A stretch of 64,000 nucleotides of DNA from Bacteroidales bacterium UBA6267 (GCA_002440745.1 DJVB01000058.1:4864-68863), one strand, 5' to 3'. Numbered from the stretch's first letter, positions 35,795 through 45,333 are shown. Numbers and translations: made by a program. Notes: generated by a model from the letters alone, not told the origin.

Positions 35795-36772
35795 ATGTTT
35801 AATCTAAAAATCATGAGAGATTCGGATAGTTTTTTTCAAGTTAAAGATGTTTGTAATGCTTCATTTTGGGCACGTTCGCTCAGTTTGAAACCGGATTGGC
35901 AAGGTGAAGTTTTAGCCACTTTAGTTTACCGACCATCTCCAATAAGTGAGGGGCGCAGAAAAGCTGTTTTGTATATTCATGGTTATATCGACTATTTTTT
36001 TCAATGGGAATTGGCTGATTTTTACAACGAGTTGGGATTCGATTTTTATGCCATCGACCTTCGCAAATATGGTCGCTCCCTCTTGTCTCATCAGTTGCCA
36101 AATATCATCGATAAAATCGAGACATATTATGAGGAGCTTGATTTGGCTTTGAATATTATTCGTGCTGAGTCTGATTCACCCGACCTTTATCTCATGGGGC
36201 ATTCGACAGGAGGATTAGTTGCTTCTCTGTTTGCCAACGACCGCCCAAATACTTTTAAAGCAGTATTGCTCAACTCTCCATTTTTTGAGTTCAACTTACC
36301 GTGGATTTTGCGCAAAATTGTCCTTCCTTTTGTGAGCTTCTTAGCTCCTTCATTCCCAACTTTGTCTGTCAATGCCTTGCCTGAACTTTATCCCAAAAGC
36401 CTACATCGTGACCATTTTGGGGAGTGGGATTTTAATACGGATTGGAAACCTATCCAGAATTTTCCGGCGTATTTTATGTGGTTGAAAGCAATACGCAATG
36501 GGCATAAACGGGTTCAAGCGGGTTTGAATATCGACTGTCCAATTTTGGTTATGCACTCCGACAAGTCCTACAAAAAACTAAAATTTAGCCATGAAGCTAT
36601 GTCCGCAGATGCTGTGCTCAATGTTCAGGATATTGCAACTTATGGTAAGAATATTGGCTCAAAAGTTCATATTAGCGTCATTAAAAATGGCATGCACGAC
36701 TTAATTCTCTCCGCTCCTGAAGTGCGAAAAAATGTATATCAGGTAATGCGTGAATGGTTACAGGCCTTGTAA
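35795..36772 (+). CDS. Alpha/beta hydrolase (serine lipase/lysophospholipase-like)
   Basis: 325 residues. The nucleophile elbow is MGHSTGG with Ser137. An oxyanion HG motif lies in YIHGYIDYFF. A late Asp (VMHSDKSYKK) and His (VIKNGMHDLILS) complete the triad. The lid region resembles monoglyceride lipases or lysophospholipases. No signal peptide, so probably cytosolic. An alternative start at 35813 would shorten it by six residues. Substrate unknown. Confidence 0.85.
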   Translation: MFNLKIMRDSDSFFQVKDVCNASFWARSLSLKPDWQGEVLATLVYRPSPISEGRRKAVLYIHGYIDYFFQWELADFYNELGFDFYAIDLRKYGRSLLSHQLPNIIDKIETYYEELDLALNIIRAESDSPDLYLMGHSTGGLVASLFANDRPNTFKAVLLNSPFFEFNLPWILRKIVLPFVSFLAPSFPTLSVNALPELYPKSLHRDHFGEWDFNTDWKPIQNFPAYFMWLKAIRNGHKRVQAGLNIDCPILVMHSDKSYKKLKFSHEAMSADAVLNVQDIATYGKNIGSKVHISVIKNGMHDLILSAPEVRKNVYQVMREWLQAL

Positions 36773-36890
36773 TAATCAGGCTGATATATTTCAATGTTTT
36801 ACTTGAAATTTATTCTTTAATATTGTAAAATAATTTTTAAGCACCTTGGTAGGGCGTTTTTGTTGAGAGTTTTTAGTTAATAAATTGGTA

Positions 36891-39377
36891 ATGAAATTAT
36901 TATTCAAAGTGAGATTTTTGCGATATCTTTTAGTTGTTTCGATTTTGGCTTTGAATTTATTTAATGGTCATGCCCAAACCACGAAAATTATTGGGCAAGT
37001 TGTAGATGACCTCACCAATGAACCTATTCCTTTTGCAAATGTTTATTTGAAAAATACCACTGTTGGCGCAACAACCGGTTTTGATGGGAAATTTAGCATC
37101 GTTACACAGGTTAAAGCAGATAGCCTTATTGTATCAAACATAGGCTATCATAGTCAGGCTTTCAAGATAAAATTGCATGCATTTCAGGAGATTAATGTTA
37201 GGCTAAAAACTTCTGATGTTATGCTACAGGAAGTTGTTATATTACCCGGCGAAAATCCTGCTCATGTTATTCTGCGTAAAGTTTGGGCTCGAAAAGACAG
37301 TAATAACATGAAAAAAATGGATTATTATCAGGTTGAAATCTACAATAAGATTCAGTTTGATATTAACAATATTACTGATGAGTTTAAAGAAAGACGTGTG
37401 TTCAAACCGTTTGAATTCATTTTTGAGAATGTGGATACCTCAGCGCTTAATGGTAAAGTTTATCTGCCTTTGCTTCTCACAGAATCTGTTTCAGATTTTT
37501 ATTACCAAAATAATCCCGAGCTAAAAAAGGAGATTATAAAAGCGTCAAGAGTGAGCGGGGTAAATAACGAGAGCATCAGTAAGTTTCTCGGAAATATGTA
37601 CCAACAGGTTAATATTTATGACGATTTCATCAGTCTTTTTGATAAAAATTTCGTGAGTCCGGTGGCTGATTTTGGTCTTCGATATTATCGTTACTATTTG
37701 ATTGATAGTGCCTTCATTGATAATAGTTGGTCGTATAAGATAATGTTCAAGCCGCGCCGCAAAAAAGAATTGACCTTCACCGGTGAAATTTGGATTGCCG
37801 ACACAAGTTTTGCAGTCAAACGGGTCGATATGAAAATTGTTGAGAACCTGAATATCAATTATATAAACGCAATGGAGATTTCTCAGGATTATCAAATACA
37901 AGATGAAAAATATTGGCTTCTAAAATTGGATAAGTTTCTTATTGATTTCAACGTGGTTGATAATAATAAAACTCTCACAGGTTTTTATGCGCATAAAACA
38001 ACTTCCTACCAAAATTATATTTTTGAAAAACCGCAAGAAGCGAAAGCATTGAAGGAAGCAACTCAGGTGGACGTGCAGGATTTGGCTTTTTATCGCGATG
38101 AGAATTATTGGGATTCGGTTCGACATTTTGATTTGAATAAGGAAGAGATGATTATCTATAATATGGTCGATACCATCACTAATCTGCCTGTTTTTCGCAC
38201 TTATTACGATGTCATTGCTATGGTTACTACCGGTTATTATAATACCGATAAATTTGACTTCGGACCTTATTATCAGTCAATTTCTTTCAATGCTGTTGAG
38301 GGGTTGCGACTTCGTATCGGCGGTCGCACCAGCAATATGTGGAATGAAAAAGTTCGGCTCTATGGCCATGTAGCTTATGGGGTTACTGATGAAAAGTTTA
38401 AATACGGTGCCGGTTTTATTTGGCTCTTCAACCGAAATCCACGTAGAGGTTTTGGCGCTGAGTATAAATTGGACATGGAACAACTCGGCGAAAGTGTGAA
38501 TGCTTTGCGTCAGGATAATATTGTAGCAAGTTTGTTTCGTCGCCGTCCTTTTACGAAACTTACTATGGTTGAGCAATATAATGCGTATTACGAGCATGAA
38601 TGGGTTCAAGGTTTTAGTAATAAATTAAATTTTCGCCGAAGAAATATCTTCCCGCTTCAAGATGAAGTTTTTGTGATAAATAAAAATGGTAACTCAGCGA
38701 ATTTCAGTAATCTTGTGAGCTCTGAGTTCGAGTTTAATTTGCGATTTGCCTATAAGGAAACTTACTTGGTAGATAAGTTTAACCGAACTAATTTGGGGAC
38801 AAAATATCCTGTTTTCAATTTGTGGATTGCTTATGGTGTTCCTGATTTGTTCTCTGCCGACTTTGAATACTGGAAATTAAAAACTTCGGTTCAGCATTGG
38901 TTTAATGTGCGTTCTTTTGGTTGGTCGCAGTACATTTTGGATGCAGGATTGGTTTTGGGAACTTTACCTTATGCTATGCTCGAAATTCATCCCGGAAATG
39001 AAACCTATTCCTTCGACAAATATGCTTTTAACAAGATGAATTATTATGAATTTATCAGCGACCGTTATGTCAGTTTATTCTACACGCATCATTTCGATGG
39101 TTTTTTCTTGAACCGAATTCCTCTTATGCGCGAATTAGAATGGCGTGAAGTGGTTTACTTTAGAGGTGTTATTGGTGAATTATCAACTAAAAATCAGCAG
39201 TTTAGTCAGTTCCCGGTCAATTCAGGATGGTTAGCTCAACCGTATTACGAAGCCGGAGTTGCTGTGGAAAATATCTTCAAAGTGTTGAGGGTTGATGCCG
39301 GATGGCGCCTTTCCTATCTCGACAATCCCGATATTTCTAAGTTTAGCTTGATGGCAACTCTTTATCTAAGCTTCTAA
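36891..39377 (+). CDS. DUF5686 outer-membrane protein with carboxypeptidase-regulatory-like domain
   Basis: 828 residues from the ATG at 36891, preferred over the TTG six bases earlier. The signal peptide ends at NGHAQ. A carboxypeptidase-D regulatory-like beta sandwich spans about 30-110 (GQVVDDLTNEPIPFANVYLKN, TGFDGKFSI). The rest is the DUF5686 region, first soluble and then a predicted outer-membrane barrel ending in FSLMATLYLSF. The family is Bacteroidota-specific; its function is unknown, but it belongs to the envelope. Single gene. Confidence 0.85.
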   Translation: MKLLFKVRFLRYLLVVSILALNLFNGHAQTTKIIGQVVDDLTNEPIPFANVYLKNTTVGATTGFDGKFSIVTQVKADSLIVSNIGYHSQAFKIKLHAFQEINVRLKTSDVMLQEVVILPGENPAHVILRKVWARKDSNNMKKMDYYQVEIYNKIQFDINNITDEFKERRVFKPFEFIFENVDTSALNGKVYLPLLLTESVSDFYYQNNPELKKEIIKASRVSGVNNESISKFLGNMYQQVNIYDDFISLFDKNFVSPVADFGLRYYRYYLIDSAFIDNSWSYKIMFKPRRKKELTFTGEIWIADTSFAVKRVDMKIVENLNINYINAMEISQDYQIQDEKYWLLKLDKFLIDFNVVDNNKTLTGFYAHKTTSYQNYIFEKPQEAKALKEATQVDVQDLAFYRDENYWDSVRHFDLNKEEMIIYNMVDTITNLPVFRTYYDVIAMVTTGYYNTDKFDFGPYYQSISFNAVEGLRLRIGGRTSNMWNEKVRLYGHVAYGVTDEKFKYGAGFIWLFNRNPRRGFGAEYKLDMEQLGESVNALRQDNIVASLFRRRPFTKLTMVEQYNAYYEHEWVQGFSNKLNFRRRNIFPLQDEVFVINKNGNSANFSNLVSSEFEFNLRFAYKETYLVDKFNRTNLGTKYPVFNLWIAYGVPDLFSADFEYWKLKTSVQHWFNVRSFGWSQYILDAGLVLGTLPYAMLEIHPGNETYSFDKYAFNKMNYYEFISDRYVSLFYTHHFDGFFLNRIPLMRELEWREVVYFRGVIGELSTKNQQFSQFPVNSGWLAQPYYEAGVAVENIFKVLRVDAGWRLSYLDNPDISKFSLMATLYLSF

Positions 39378-39396
39378 ATCGGGTCAGCTTTTAAAA

Positions 39397-39436
39397 TTAT
39401 AAAATAAAAAACCCTTACAGTGGGGAACTGCAAGGG
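39397..39436 (-). terminator. Terminator of the small minus-strand unit
   Basis: Minus-strand stem CCCTTgCAGT/ACTGtAAGGG with loop TCCCC, followed by TTTTTTATTTTAT. The T-run is only on the minus-strand side, so it does not primarily serve the plus-strand gene ending at 39377, and ndk has its own terminator. Confidence 0.75.
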
Positions 39437-39464
39437 CTCAAACAAACAAACATAAAAGTAAAAA

Positions 39465-39509
39465 TCAAGATTTCAAGAAGTATGACACTTCTGATTTATT
39501 AATGCACAT
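39465..39509 (-). CDS. Possible 14-codon peptide with strong ribosome-binding site
   Basis: ATG at 39509 to TGA at 39465 encodes MCINKSEVSYFLKS. AAGGAG lies 4 bases upstream (39514-39519), a better Shine-Dalgarno than most genes here carry. It sits inside the small unit between a promoter near 39667 and the terminator near 39400. It may be a leader peptide, a small protein, or chance within a non-coding RNA of roughly 250 nt. I know no homologue. Confidence 0.35.
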   Translation of the reverse strand: MCINKSEVSYFLKS

Positions 39510-39645
39510 GTTTCTCCTTATCTGAATCACATAGCATATAGGGGGATCTTTTTAAGGATAATTGTCTTCTCTTTCTTATTTAGATTAGCAGAAAAAAATG
39601 AACATTATCTCTCAACAGTAAATTTGTGGTTCTTCTTTGGCTATT

Positions 39646-39674
39646 ACTGTTATTTAAATAACAGTGCAAAACTA
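39646..39674 (-). promoter_or_regulatory. Promoter and 20-bp palindrome of the small unit
   Basis: Minus-strand TAGTTTTG (39667-39674) fits the -7 consensus. Directly downstream, at the expected start point, lies the perfect 20-bp palindrome ACTGTTATTTAAATAACAGT (39646-39665), placed like a repressor site. Confidence 0.5.
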
Positions 39675-39875
39675 TTATTATTTTTAAAACCTCCAAGAAA
39701 AATTATGAAATTTCAACAAATTACCTGAAATAACCTTTAATGTTCTTAAAATCAGTCATATATATTTTTAAATTAAATTGATATTTTGCAATTTAATTCT
39801 TGAAAATATTGCAAATTCATCATTTTTTTTGAGTTATTTTGTTAAATTGATGCATTTATTTTTAGTCATTAAATG

Positions 39876-39909
39876 CAAAAAAAATAGGAGATTTCGTGAT
39901 GAAATCTCC
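39876..39909 (-). terminator. ndk terminator
   Basis: Minus-strand stem GGAGATTTC/GAAATCTCC with a 5-base loop, followed by a long T-run, 33 bases after the ndk stop. Confidence 0.9.
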
Positions 39910-39941
39910 CAAATTAGGAATGTTTTGTTTTAATTCGTTGA

Positions 39942-40364
39942 TTAGCCTACCAATTCGCGGTCGCTAAAGAAAAAGCGAATCTCAATAGCGGCATTTTCAT
40001 CGCTATCACTTCCATGAACTGCATTCTCACCGATATTGGTTCCATAAAGTTTGCGAATCGTACCTTCAGCAGCATCAGCAGGATTTGTAGCTCCGATGTA
40101 GTTTCTATACGCCTCAACCGCATTTTCTTTCTCAACCACCATTGCCATGATTGGACCTGATGACATAAAAGTGGTTAAATCTTCAAAAAATGGCCGTCCC
40201 CTATGAATTGCATAAAACTCTTCCGCTTCGGCTTTGCTTAATTTGGTCATTTTTGCAGCAACGATCTTAAAACCGCCTTCTGCAATTTTGTTCATGATGG
40301 CTGCCATATATCCTTTGCGCATTGCAGTTGGCTTAATCATGGTGTAGGTTCTGTTTCCTGACAT
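39942..40364 (-). CDS. ndk: Nucleoside diphosphate kinase
   Basis: 140 residues, standard length. The start YTMIKPTAMRKG, the central HRGRPFFEDL and MSSGPIMAMV, and the active site NAVHGSDS with phospho-accepting His117 are all intact. It balances nucleoside triphosphate pools by moving phosphate from ATP through the histidine. Single gene with its own promoter and terminator. Confidence 0.97.
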   Translation of the reverse strand: MSGNRTYTMIKPTAMRKGYMAAIMNKIAEGGFKIVAAKMTKLSKAEAEEFYAIHRGRPFFEDLTTFMSSGPIMAMVVEKENAVEAYRNYIGATNPADAAEGTIRKLYGTNIGENAVHGSDSDENAAIEIRFFFSDRELVG

Positions 40365-40396
40365 AGTTTTGATTTTTACATTATTATTTGAAGGCG

Positions 40397-40404
40397 CAAA
40401 AATA
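40397..40404 (-). promoter_or_regulatory. Predicted ndk promoter -7 box
   Basis: Minus-strand TATTTTTG, 32 bases before the ndk ATG. Confidence 0.5.
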
Positions 40405-40448
40405 AACTTTTAGCTCTATCTATTCGCTTCTTATTGATTTAAAAAGGT

Positions 40449-41402
40449 TTAAAATACCGACTCTACAATCTTTTTAATATTATCTGATTTGCCCATTGTG
40501 TAAAAGTGTATAACCGGTGCATGAGCCTCAATCAATTGCTTCGATTGCATAATTGCCCATTCCACTCCTAATTGTCTAACGTCTTGATTGTCCTTGCATT
40601 TGATTATCTCACCTGCAAGTTCTTGTGGGATATCAATATGAAAGGTTTGGGGTAGAGTGACGAGTTGATTTTTTGTTGCAATAGGTTTTAATCCTGGAAT
40701 TATTGGCACTGTGATGCCATTCTTTCGGCATAAGTCAACAAAGTCGAAGTATTTCTGATTGTCGAAAAACATCTGTGTTACGATATAATCTGCTCCAGCT
40801 TCCACCTTTTGTTTTAAGAAGTCTAAATCCATTTGTCGATTTGGAGATTCCGCATGTTTTTCAGGATAACCGGCAACTCCTATACAAAAGTCGGTCGCAT
40901 GTGTGTTTTGCAATTCTTCATCAAGGTAAATACCTCGGTTCATGTTGTTTACTTGCTTCACCAAACCTAAAGCATTATGATGTCCTTCCGGCTCGGGCTT
41001 GAATGTTTTTTGGGTTGCCGGCGGGTCACCTCGAAGTAGCATAATATTGTCAATTCCTAAGAAATGAAGGTCAATCAAGGCATTTTCTGTTTCTTCTACC
41101 GAAAAACCACCACAAATCAAATGCGGAACGACATCTATACCTGTTTTAAATTGAACTGCCGCCGTTATGCCAACAGTTCCCGGTCGTTTTCTTACTGTCT
41201 TTTTCTGAATTTTTCCGTCCGGTGTTTCACGGTATTCCACCTCTTGCTGATGATATGTGACGTCAATAAATGAAGGTTTATAACGTATTAAATCTTCAAT
41301 ATTTTTTTGGATATGCTCAAAATGTTCTCCTTTCAAAGGGGGTAATATCTCAAATGAAAACAAGGTTTTCTGGGCTTTCTTGATATGTTCTGTAATTTTC
41401 AT
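40449..41402 (-). CDS. metF: Methylenetetrahydrofolate reductase
   Basis: 317 residues, the usual bacterial MetF length. TLFSFEILPP at the start carries the catalytic Glu, FIDVTYHQ and RPGTVGITAAVQFKTG follow, and NIMLLRGDPP is the flavin/folate-site loop. GVAGYPEKH and GADYIVTQMFFDN are also typical. It reduces 5,10-methylene- to 5-methyl-tetrahydrofolate, the methyl donor for the neighbouring MetH. It starts 5 bases after the metH stop, so both are under the SAM riboswitch. Confidence 0.95.
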   Translation of the reverse strand: MKITEHIKKAQKTLFSFEILPPLKGEHFEHIQKNIEDLIRYKPSFIDVTYHQQEVEYRETPDGKIQKKTVRKRPGTVGITAAVQFKTGIDVVPHLICGGFSVEETENALIDLHFLGIDNIMLLRGDPPATQKTFKPEPEGHHNALGLVKQVNNMNRGIYLDEELQNTHATDFCIGVAGYPEKHAESPNRQMDLDFLKQKVEAGADYIVTQMFFDNQKYFDFVDLCRKNGITVPIIPGLKPIATKNQLVTLPQTFHIDIPQELAGEIIKCKDNQDVRQLGVEWAIMQSKQLIEAHAPVIHFYTMGKSDNIKKIVESVF

Positions 41403-41407
41403 GTCTG

Positions 41408-44400
41408 TTAGTCTTCTGTTTTTAATGAAATGTATTTTCTCAAATAGGCTATATCCTCATTTTTGCGCTTTGCATAATCGGTTAATTGATCTTTGCCGAT
41501 AGTTCCTGTTGTGAAATATCTGCTCTTTGGATGTCCAAAATAGTAACCGCTTACACTCGCCGCAGGATAGATAGCAAAGTTTTCTGTTAGGCTTGAACCA
41601 ATATTGTTTTCAGCATCTAATATCTTAAATATTAATTTCTTCTCACTGTGGTCGGGACAAGCCGGATAACCTGCTGCAGGTCTGATTCCTCGATAATCCT
41701 CCCGAATAAATCGCTCTCTGTCAAATATTTCGTTTGAGGAATAACCCCAAAACTCCGTCCTGACTTTGAAATGCAGATATTCTGCTAAGGCTTCGGCTAA
41801 TCGGTCGGCAAGGAGTTTAATCATTATTGCACCGTAGTCATCCAAATTTTGTTCGTATTTTACTGTAACCACCTCAGCTCCAATACCTGCGCTGACCGCA
41901 AATAATCCAATATAATCCTCTACATCACTTTCAGCCGGAGCTATAAAATCGGATAAACAATAGTTTGTTTCTTTACCATCCTGTTGGTTTCTCAGAAACT
42001 CTAAACTTACTTTTTGTCCTTCTGAAGTTTCCAAAACTATGGTTTCATCTATCGAATTGGCTTTGAAAAAAGCAAATGTAGCAGCGGGTTTCAACCACTG
42101 GTTTTCAATGATTTTATCCAACATTAGTTGAGCATCGTCAAAGAGTTTTCTTGCTTCTAATCCCTTTTCAGGATGGTTAAAAATCTCAGGATAACGCCCG
42201 GGAATTCGCCAGCCGTGAAAGAAAAAACTCCAATCGATAAATGGTAGTAATTCTTTGATAGATATATCTTTAATCGTTTTAATGCCAATAAATTGGGGTT
42301 TAACGATGTCGGCCTCTTCAGCAATCCATTTGAACTTGTTTTTTCGGGCTTCTTCAAATGACTTCAATGGTTTAGCATTGGAATTCTTGATTTGGTTTTC
42401 TCTTAAACCTGCATATTTCTCCCGAATTTCCGTGATAAAATTCTCTTTCAAGTTTTCTGAAAGTAGTTTAGCGGAAGCATGAACACTCAAGGAGGCATCT
42501 TTAATATGCAATACCGGTGCTGAATAGTTTGGCGCAATCTTAACGGCAGTATGAATTTCACTGGTAGTAGCTCCACCAATAAGTAGTGGGATTTGTAAGC
42601 CTTTTTCTTCCATCGTGGCTGCAACATGAGCCATTTCTTCAAGAGAGGGCGTAATCAGACCGCTTAATCCAATTATGTCAACTTGTTCATTGATAGCTGT
42701 TTGTATGATTTTTTCAGTAGGAACCATCACGCCTAAGTCGATAATCTCAAAATTGTTGCAAGCTAAAACTACACCCACAATGTTTTTGCCGATGTCATGA
42801 ACATCACCTTTTACTGTGGCCAGTAAAATTTTGCCTGCCGAACTTTTAGTTCCGGCATTTTCGGATTCGATGAATGGCATCAAAACAGCAACGGCGCTTT
42901 TCATAACACGCGCAGATTTAACCACTTGTGGTAAAAACATTTTTCCGCTACCAAATAAAGCTCCCACCGTGTTCATACCATCCATCAATGGACCTTCGAT
43001 GATGGAAAGAGCCGAAGGATAGAGTTTTTGTGCTTCAGCAATATCCTCTGAAATGTGGTTAGTGATTCCTTTCACTAAGGAATGTGAAAGTCGCTGTTCC
43101 ACGGGCCAACCACGCCATTTTTCTTCCTTTTCGATTATTTGATTTTTTCGGTCTTGGTTTTCGGAAGCAAAAGCTATCAACCGGTCGGTTGCGTCTGGTC
43201 GGCGATCCAAAATCACGTCTTCCACTAATTCCAATAGGTCTTTGGGAATTTCGTCGTAAATCTGAAGCATTGCCGGATTGACAATTCCCATATCCATTCC
43301 GGCTTGTGTAGCGTGGTAGAGAAAGGCGGAGTGCATGGCCTCTCGGATTAAATCGTTGCCTCGAAAAGCAAAAGAAAGATTGCTGACTCCTCCGCTCACT
43401 TTTGCGTTGGGGAGATTAGCTTTAATCCAACGGATGGTTTCGATGAAATCAATAGCGTAGCGGTTATGCTCTTCGATTCCCGTACCAACGGTAAGGATGT
43501 TTGGATCGAAAATGATGTCCTCCGGTGGGAAATTGATTTTTTGGGTAAGTAGGTCATAAGCTCTTTTGCATATTGCTGTTTTTTGCTCAAAATCAGTTGC
43601 TTGTCCTTTCTCATCAAAAGCCATGACCACTAAAGCCGCTCCGTATTTTCGCACTAAAGCTGCTTTTTCGAGAAAGTCTTTTTCTCCTTCTTTCAAACTT
43701 AGGGAGTTAACAATTGCTTTTCCTTGAAGGCATTTCAGACCTGTTTCGATGACTTCCCATTTGGAGCTGTCAATCATCACTGGAATTCGAGCAATTTCGG
43801 GCTCCGACATTAACAAATGCAGAAAATTTTCCATCTCAACTTTTGCGTCCAACATGGCGTCGTCCATACAAACGTCAATAATTTGAGCCCCACCTTCAAC
43901 CTGATGTCGTGCAATTTCAAGGGCTTCTTCATATTTTTTGGCAGCAATTAGTCGCGCAAATTTCCTCGATCCGCTTACATTTGTTCGTTCACCGATATTT
44001 ACAAAATTTATTTCCGGCGAAATAGTCAATGGTTCAAGTCCGCTCAGTTGGGTCACTGCTACTTTTGGCTTTGGTTTTCTAACCTTTGCTATTTGTGCTT
44101 CTTCAGCAATTTTGCGAATGTGGTCAGGTGTGGTGCCACAACAACCGCCTACAATATTTACAAATTGGTGGTCTAAAAAATCGTGGATATGATGCGCCAT
44201 TTTTTCCGGCGTTTCATCATAAGCTCCAAATTGATTTGGCAAACCGGCGTTAGGGTAGGCGCTAACTAAGACCGAGGCATTTGCCGCCATTTCAGCAAGA
44301 TATGGACGCATTTCAGCCGCTCCGAGGGCACAGTTTAAACCGATGCTCAAAATTTCTACATGGCTTAGCGAAGCCATGAATGCTGAAACTGTTTGCCCTG

Positions 44401-45067
44401 AAAGGGTCCGACCACTGGCATCGGTGATTGTTCCGGAAACCATAACCGCCATCTTTTCCCCTTTTTCTTCCATAAGTTTTTCTAAAGCAAAAAGTGCAGC
44501 TTTTGCATTCAAAGTATCGAAAATGGTTTCGATGAGAAAAATATCCACGCCACCATCATATAATCCATGGGCTTGCTCGGTATAAGCTTCAACCAAGGCA
44601 TCGAAGGAAACTGTGCGGATGCCGGGATTATTCACATCCGGCGAAAGTGATGCTGTTTTATTCGTTGGACCTAAGGCTCCGGCAACAAATCTGGGCTTCT
44701 CAGGATTTAGGTTTGTGAATTTGTCGGCAGCCTTACGAGCAAGTTTTGCAGCTTCTAAATTTATCTCATAACTGAACTTCTCCATCCCATAGTCCGCCAT
44801 AGAAATTTTCTGGGCGTTAAAGGTGTTAGTCTCGATAATATCTGCTCCGGCTTCAAGGTAAGCTTCGTGAATAGCTTGAATCATTTGAGGTTGAGTCAAA
44901 CAGAGCAAATCATTATTGCCTTTTAGGTCGCAGTGCCAGTTTGTAAATCGCTCACCACGATAATCCGCTTCTTGAGGATTTTTCTGTTGAATCATAGTCC
45001 CCATAGCTCCGTCCAAAACTAAAATTCTTTCGGAAGCAATTCGTTTTATATTTTCTAATTTATTCAT
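41408..45067 (-). CDS. metH: Cobalamin-dependent methionine synthase
   Basis: 1219 residues with all four modules. Homocysteine domain about 1-330, with DGAMGTMIQ and the zinc ligands in GLNCALGA and GGCCGTTPDH. Methyltetrahydrofolate domain about 345-620, with NIGERTNVSGSRKF and the later DPNILTVGTG. Cobalamin domain about 650-890, with DVHDIGKNIVG near 756 supplying the cobalt-ligand His. SAM-dependent reactivation domain about 900-1219, with RPAAGYPACPDHSEK. It moves the methyl group of 5-methyl-THF to homocysteine. First gene of the metH-metF operon, behind a SAM-I riboswitch. Confidence 0.97.
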   Translation of the reverse strand: MNKLENIKRIASERILVLDGAMGTMIQQKNPQEADYRGERFTNWHCDLKGNNDLLCLTQPQMIQAIHEAYLEAGADIIETNTFNAQKISMADYGMEKFSYEINLEAAKLARKAADKFTNLNPEKPRFVAGALGPTNKTASLSPDVNNPGIRTVSFDALVEAYTEQAHGLYDGGVDIFLIETIFDTLNAKAALFALEKLMEEKGEKMAVMVSGTITDASGRTLSGQTVSAFMASLSHVEILSIGLNCALGAAEMRPYLAEMAANASVLVSAYPNAGLPNQFGAYDETPEKMAHHIHDFLDHQFVNIVGGCCGTTPDHIRKIAEEAQIAKVRKPKPKVAVTQLSGLEPLTISPEINFVNIGERTNVSGSRKFARLIAAKKYEEALEIARHQVEGGAQIIDVCMDDAMLDAKVEMENFLHLLMSEPEIARIPVMIDSSKWEVIETGLKCLQGKAIVNSLSLKEGEKDFLEKAALVRKYGAALVVMAFDEKGQATDFEQKTAICKRAYDLLTQKINFPPEDIIFDPNILTVGTGIEEHNRYAIDFIETIRWIKANLPNAKVSGGVSNLSFAFRGNDLIREAMHSAFLYHATQAGMDMGIVNPAMLQIYDEIPKDLLELVEDVILDRRPDATDRLIAFASENQDRKNQIIEKEEKWRGWPVEQRLSHSLVKGITNHISEDIAEAQKLYPSALSIIEGPLMDGMNTVGALFGSGKMFLPQVVKSARVMKSAVAVLMPFIESENAGTKSSAGKILLATVKGDVHDIGKNIVGVVLACNNFEIIDLGVMVPTEKIIQTAINEQVDIIGLSGLITPSLEEMAHVAATMEEKGLQIPLLIGGATTSEIHTAVKIAPNYSAPVLHIKDASLSVHASAKLLSENLKENFITEIREKYAGLRENQIKNSNAKPLKSFEEARKNKFKWIAEEADIVKPQFIGIKTIKDISIKELLPFIDWSFFFHGWRIPGRYPEIFNHPEKGLEARKLFDDAQLMLDKIIENQWLKPAATFAFFKANSIDETIVLETSEGQKVSLEFLRNQQDGKETNYCLSDFIAPAESDVEDYIGLFAVSAGIGAEVVTVKYEQNLDDYGAIMIKLLADRLAEALAEYLHFKVRTEFWGYSSNEIFDRERFIREDYRGIRPAAGYPACPDHSEKKLIFKILDAENNIGSSLTENFAIYPAASVSGYYFGHPKSRYFTTGTIGKDQLTDYAKRKNEDIAYLRKYISLKTED

Positions 45068-45097
45068 AAGTAGCTAATTGTGTGTGTTTAGGATGCG

Positions 45098-45105
45098 CAA
45101 AATTA
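45098..45105 (-). promoter_or_regulatory. Possible riboswitch-independent metH promoter
   Basis: Minus-strand TAATTTTG lies 30 bases before the metH start and downstream of the riboswitch. No clear -33 box accompanies it, so it may be chance. Confidence 0.25.
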
Positions 45106-45186
45106 GCCTGAACTTTTACATATTGTAAAAATTGACTTGCTATATAACGCTTCTTTAATCCGATAAAAATCATTAATACTTGTTTA

Positions 45187-45290
45187 ATTTATAATCATCG
45201 TTTTCACGATTTAGGTCTTGGCACCTTTCCCCGTGCAGGGAGGTTGTCAGAGTTTCACAGAGCCTAATCTCTCCACTCTTCTGTATAAAT
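45187..45290 (-). promoter_or_regulatory. SAM-I (S-box) riboswitch controlling metH-metF
   Basis: A 104-nt element on the minus strand. P1 pairs ATTTATA (45284-45290) with TATAAAT (45187-45193). The core has AGAGTGGAGAGAT, the TGAAAC turn, GACAACC, and GGTGCCAA, all standing where the S-box consensus expects them. P4 is ATCGtgaaaaCGAT, followed by GATGA before P1 closes. It should bind S-adenosylmethionine and lower metH-metF expression when SAM is plentiful. No T-tailed terminator lies between it and the ATG 119 bases on, so control may act on translation or by a less obvious structure. Confidence 0.85.
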
Positions 45291-45325
45291 CAAAAACTCC
45301 TGAAGGAATAATTTGAATAACTTGG

Positions 45326-45333
45326 CAAAAATA
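45326..45333 (-). promoter_or_regulatory. Predicted promoter upstream of the SAM riboswitch
   Basis: Minus-strand TATTTTTG, about 36 bases upstream of the riboswitch P1, with a TTTG further upstream at slightly short spacing. Its transcript would include the whole riboswitch. Confidence 0.5.

Larger units (their letters stand above)
39378..39941. other. Long gap holding a putative small transcription unit
   Basis: 564 bp without an annotated gene. On the minus strand it holds, in order, a -7 box with a palindrome, a short ORF with a ribosome-binding site, and a terminator, all described separately. The part from 39675 to 39875 is AT-rich with nothing recognisable; the ndk terminator follows. 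Confidence 0.6.

Noticed and set aside
39397..39436. Terminator of the plus-strand DUF5686 gene ending at 39377
   Set aside because: The T-run is on the minus-strand side only, so it is at best a weak terminator for the plus strand.
41408..45067. Several plus-strand reading frames of 65-84 codons inside metH
   Set aside because: They are antisense shadows of a strongly conserved gene and have no recognisable features.
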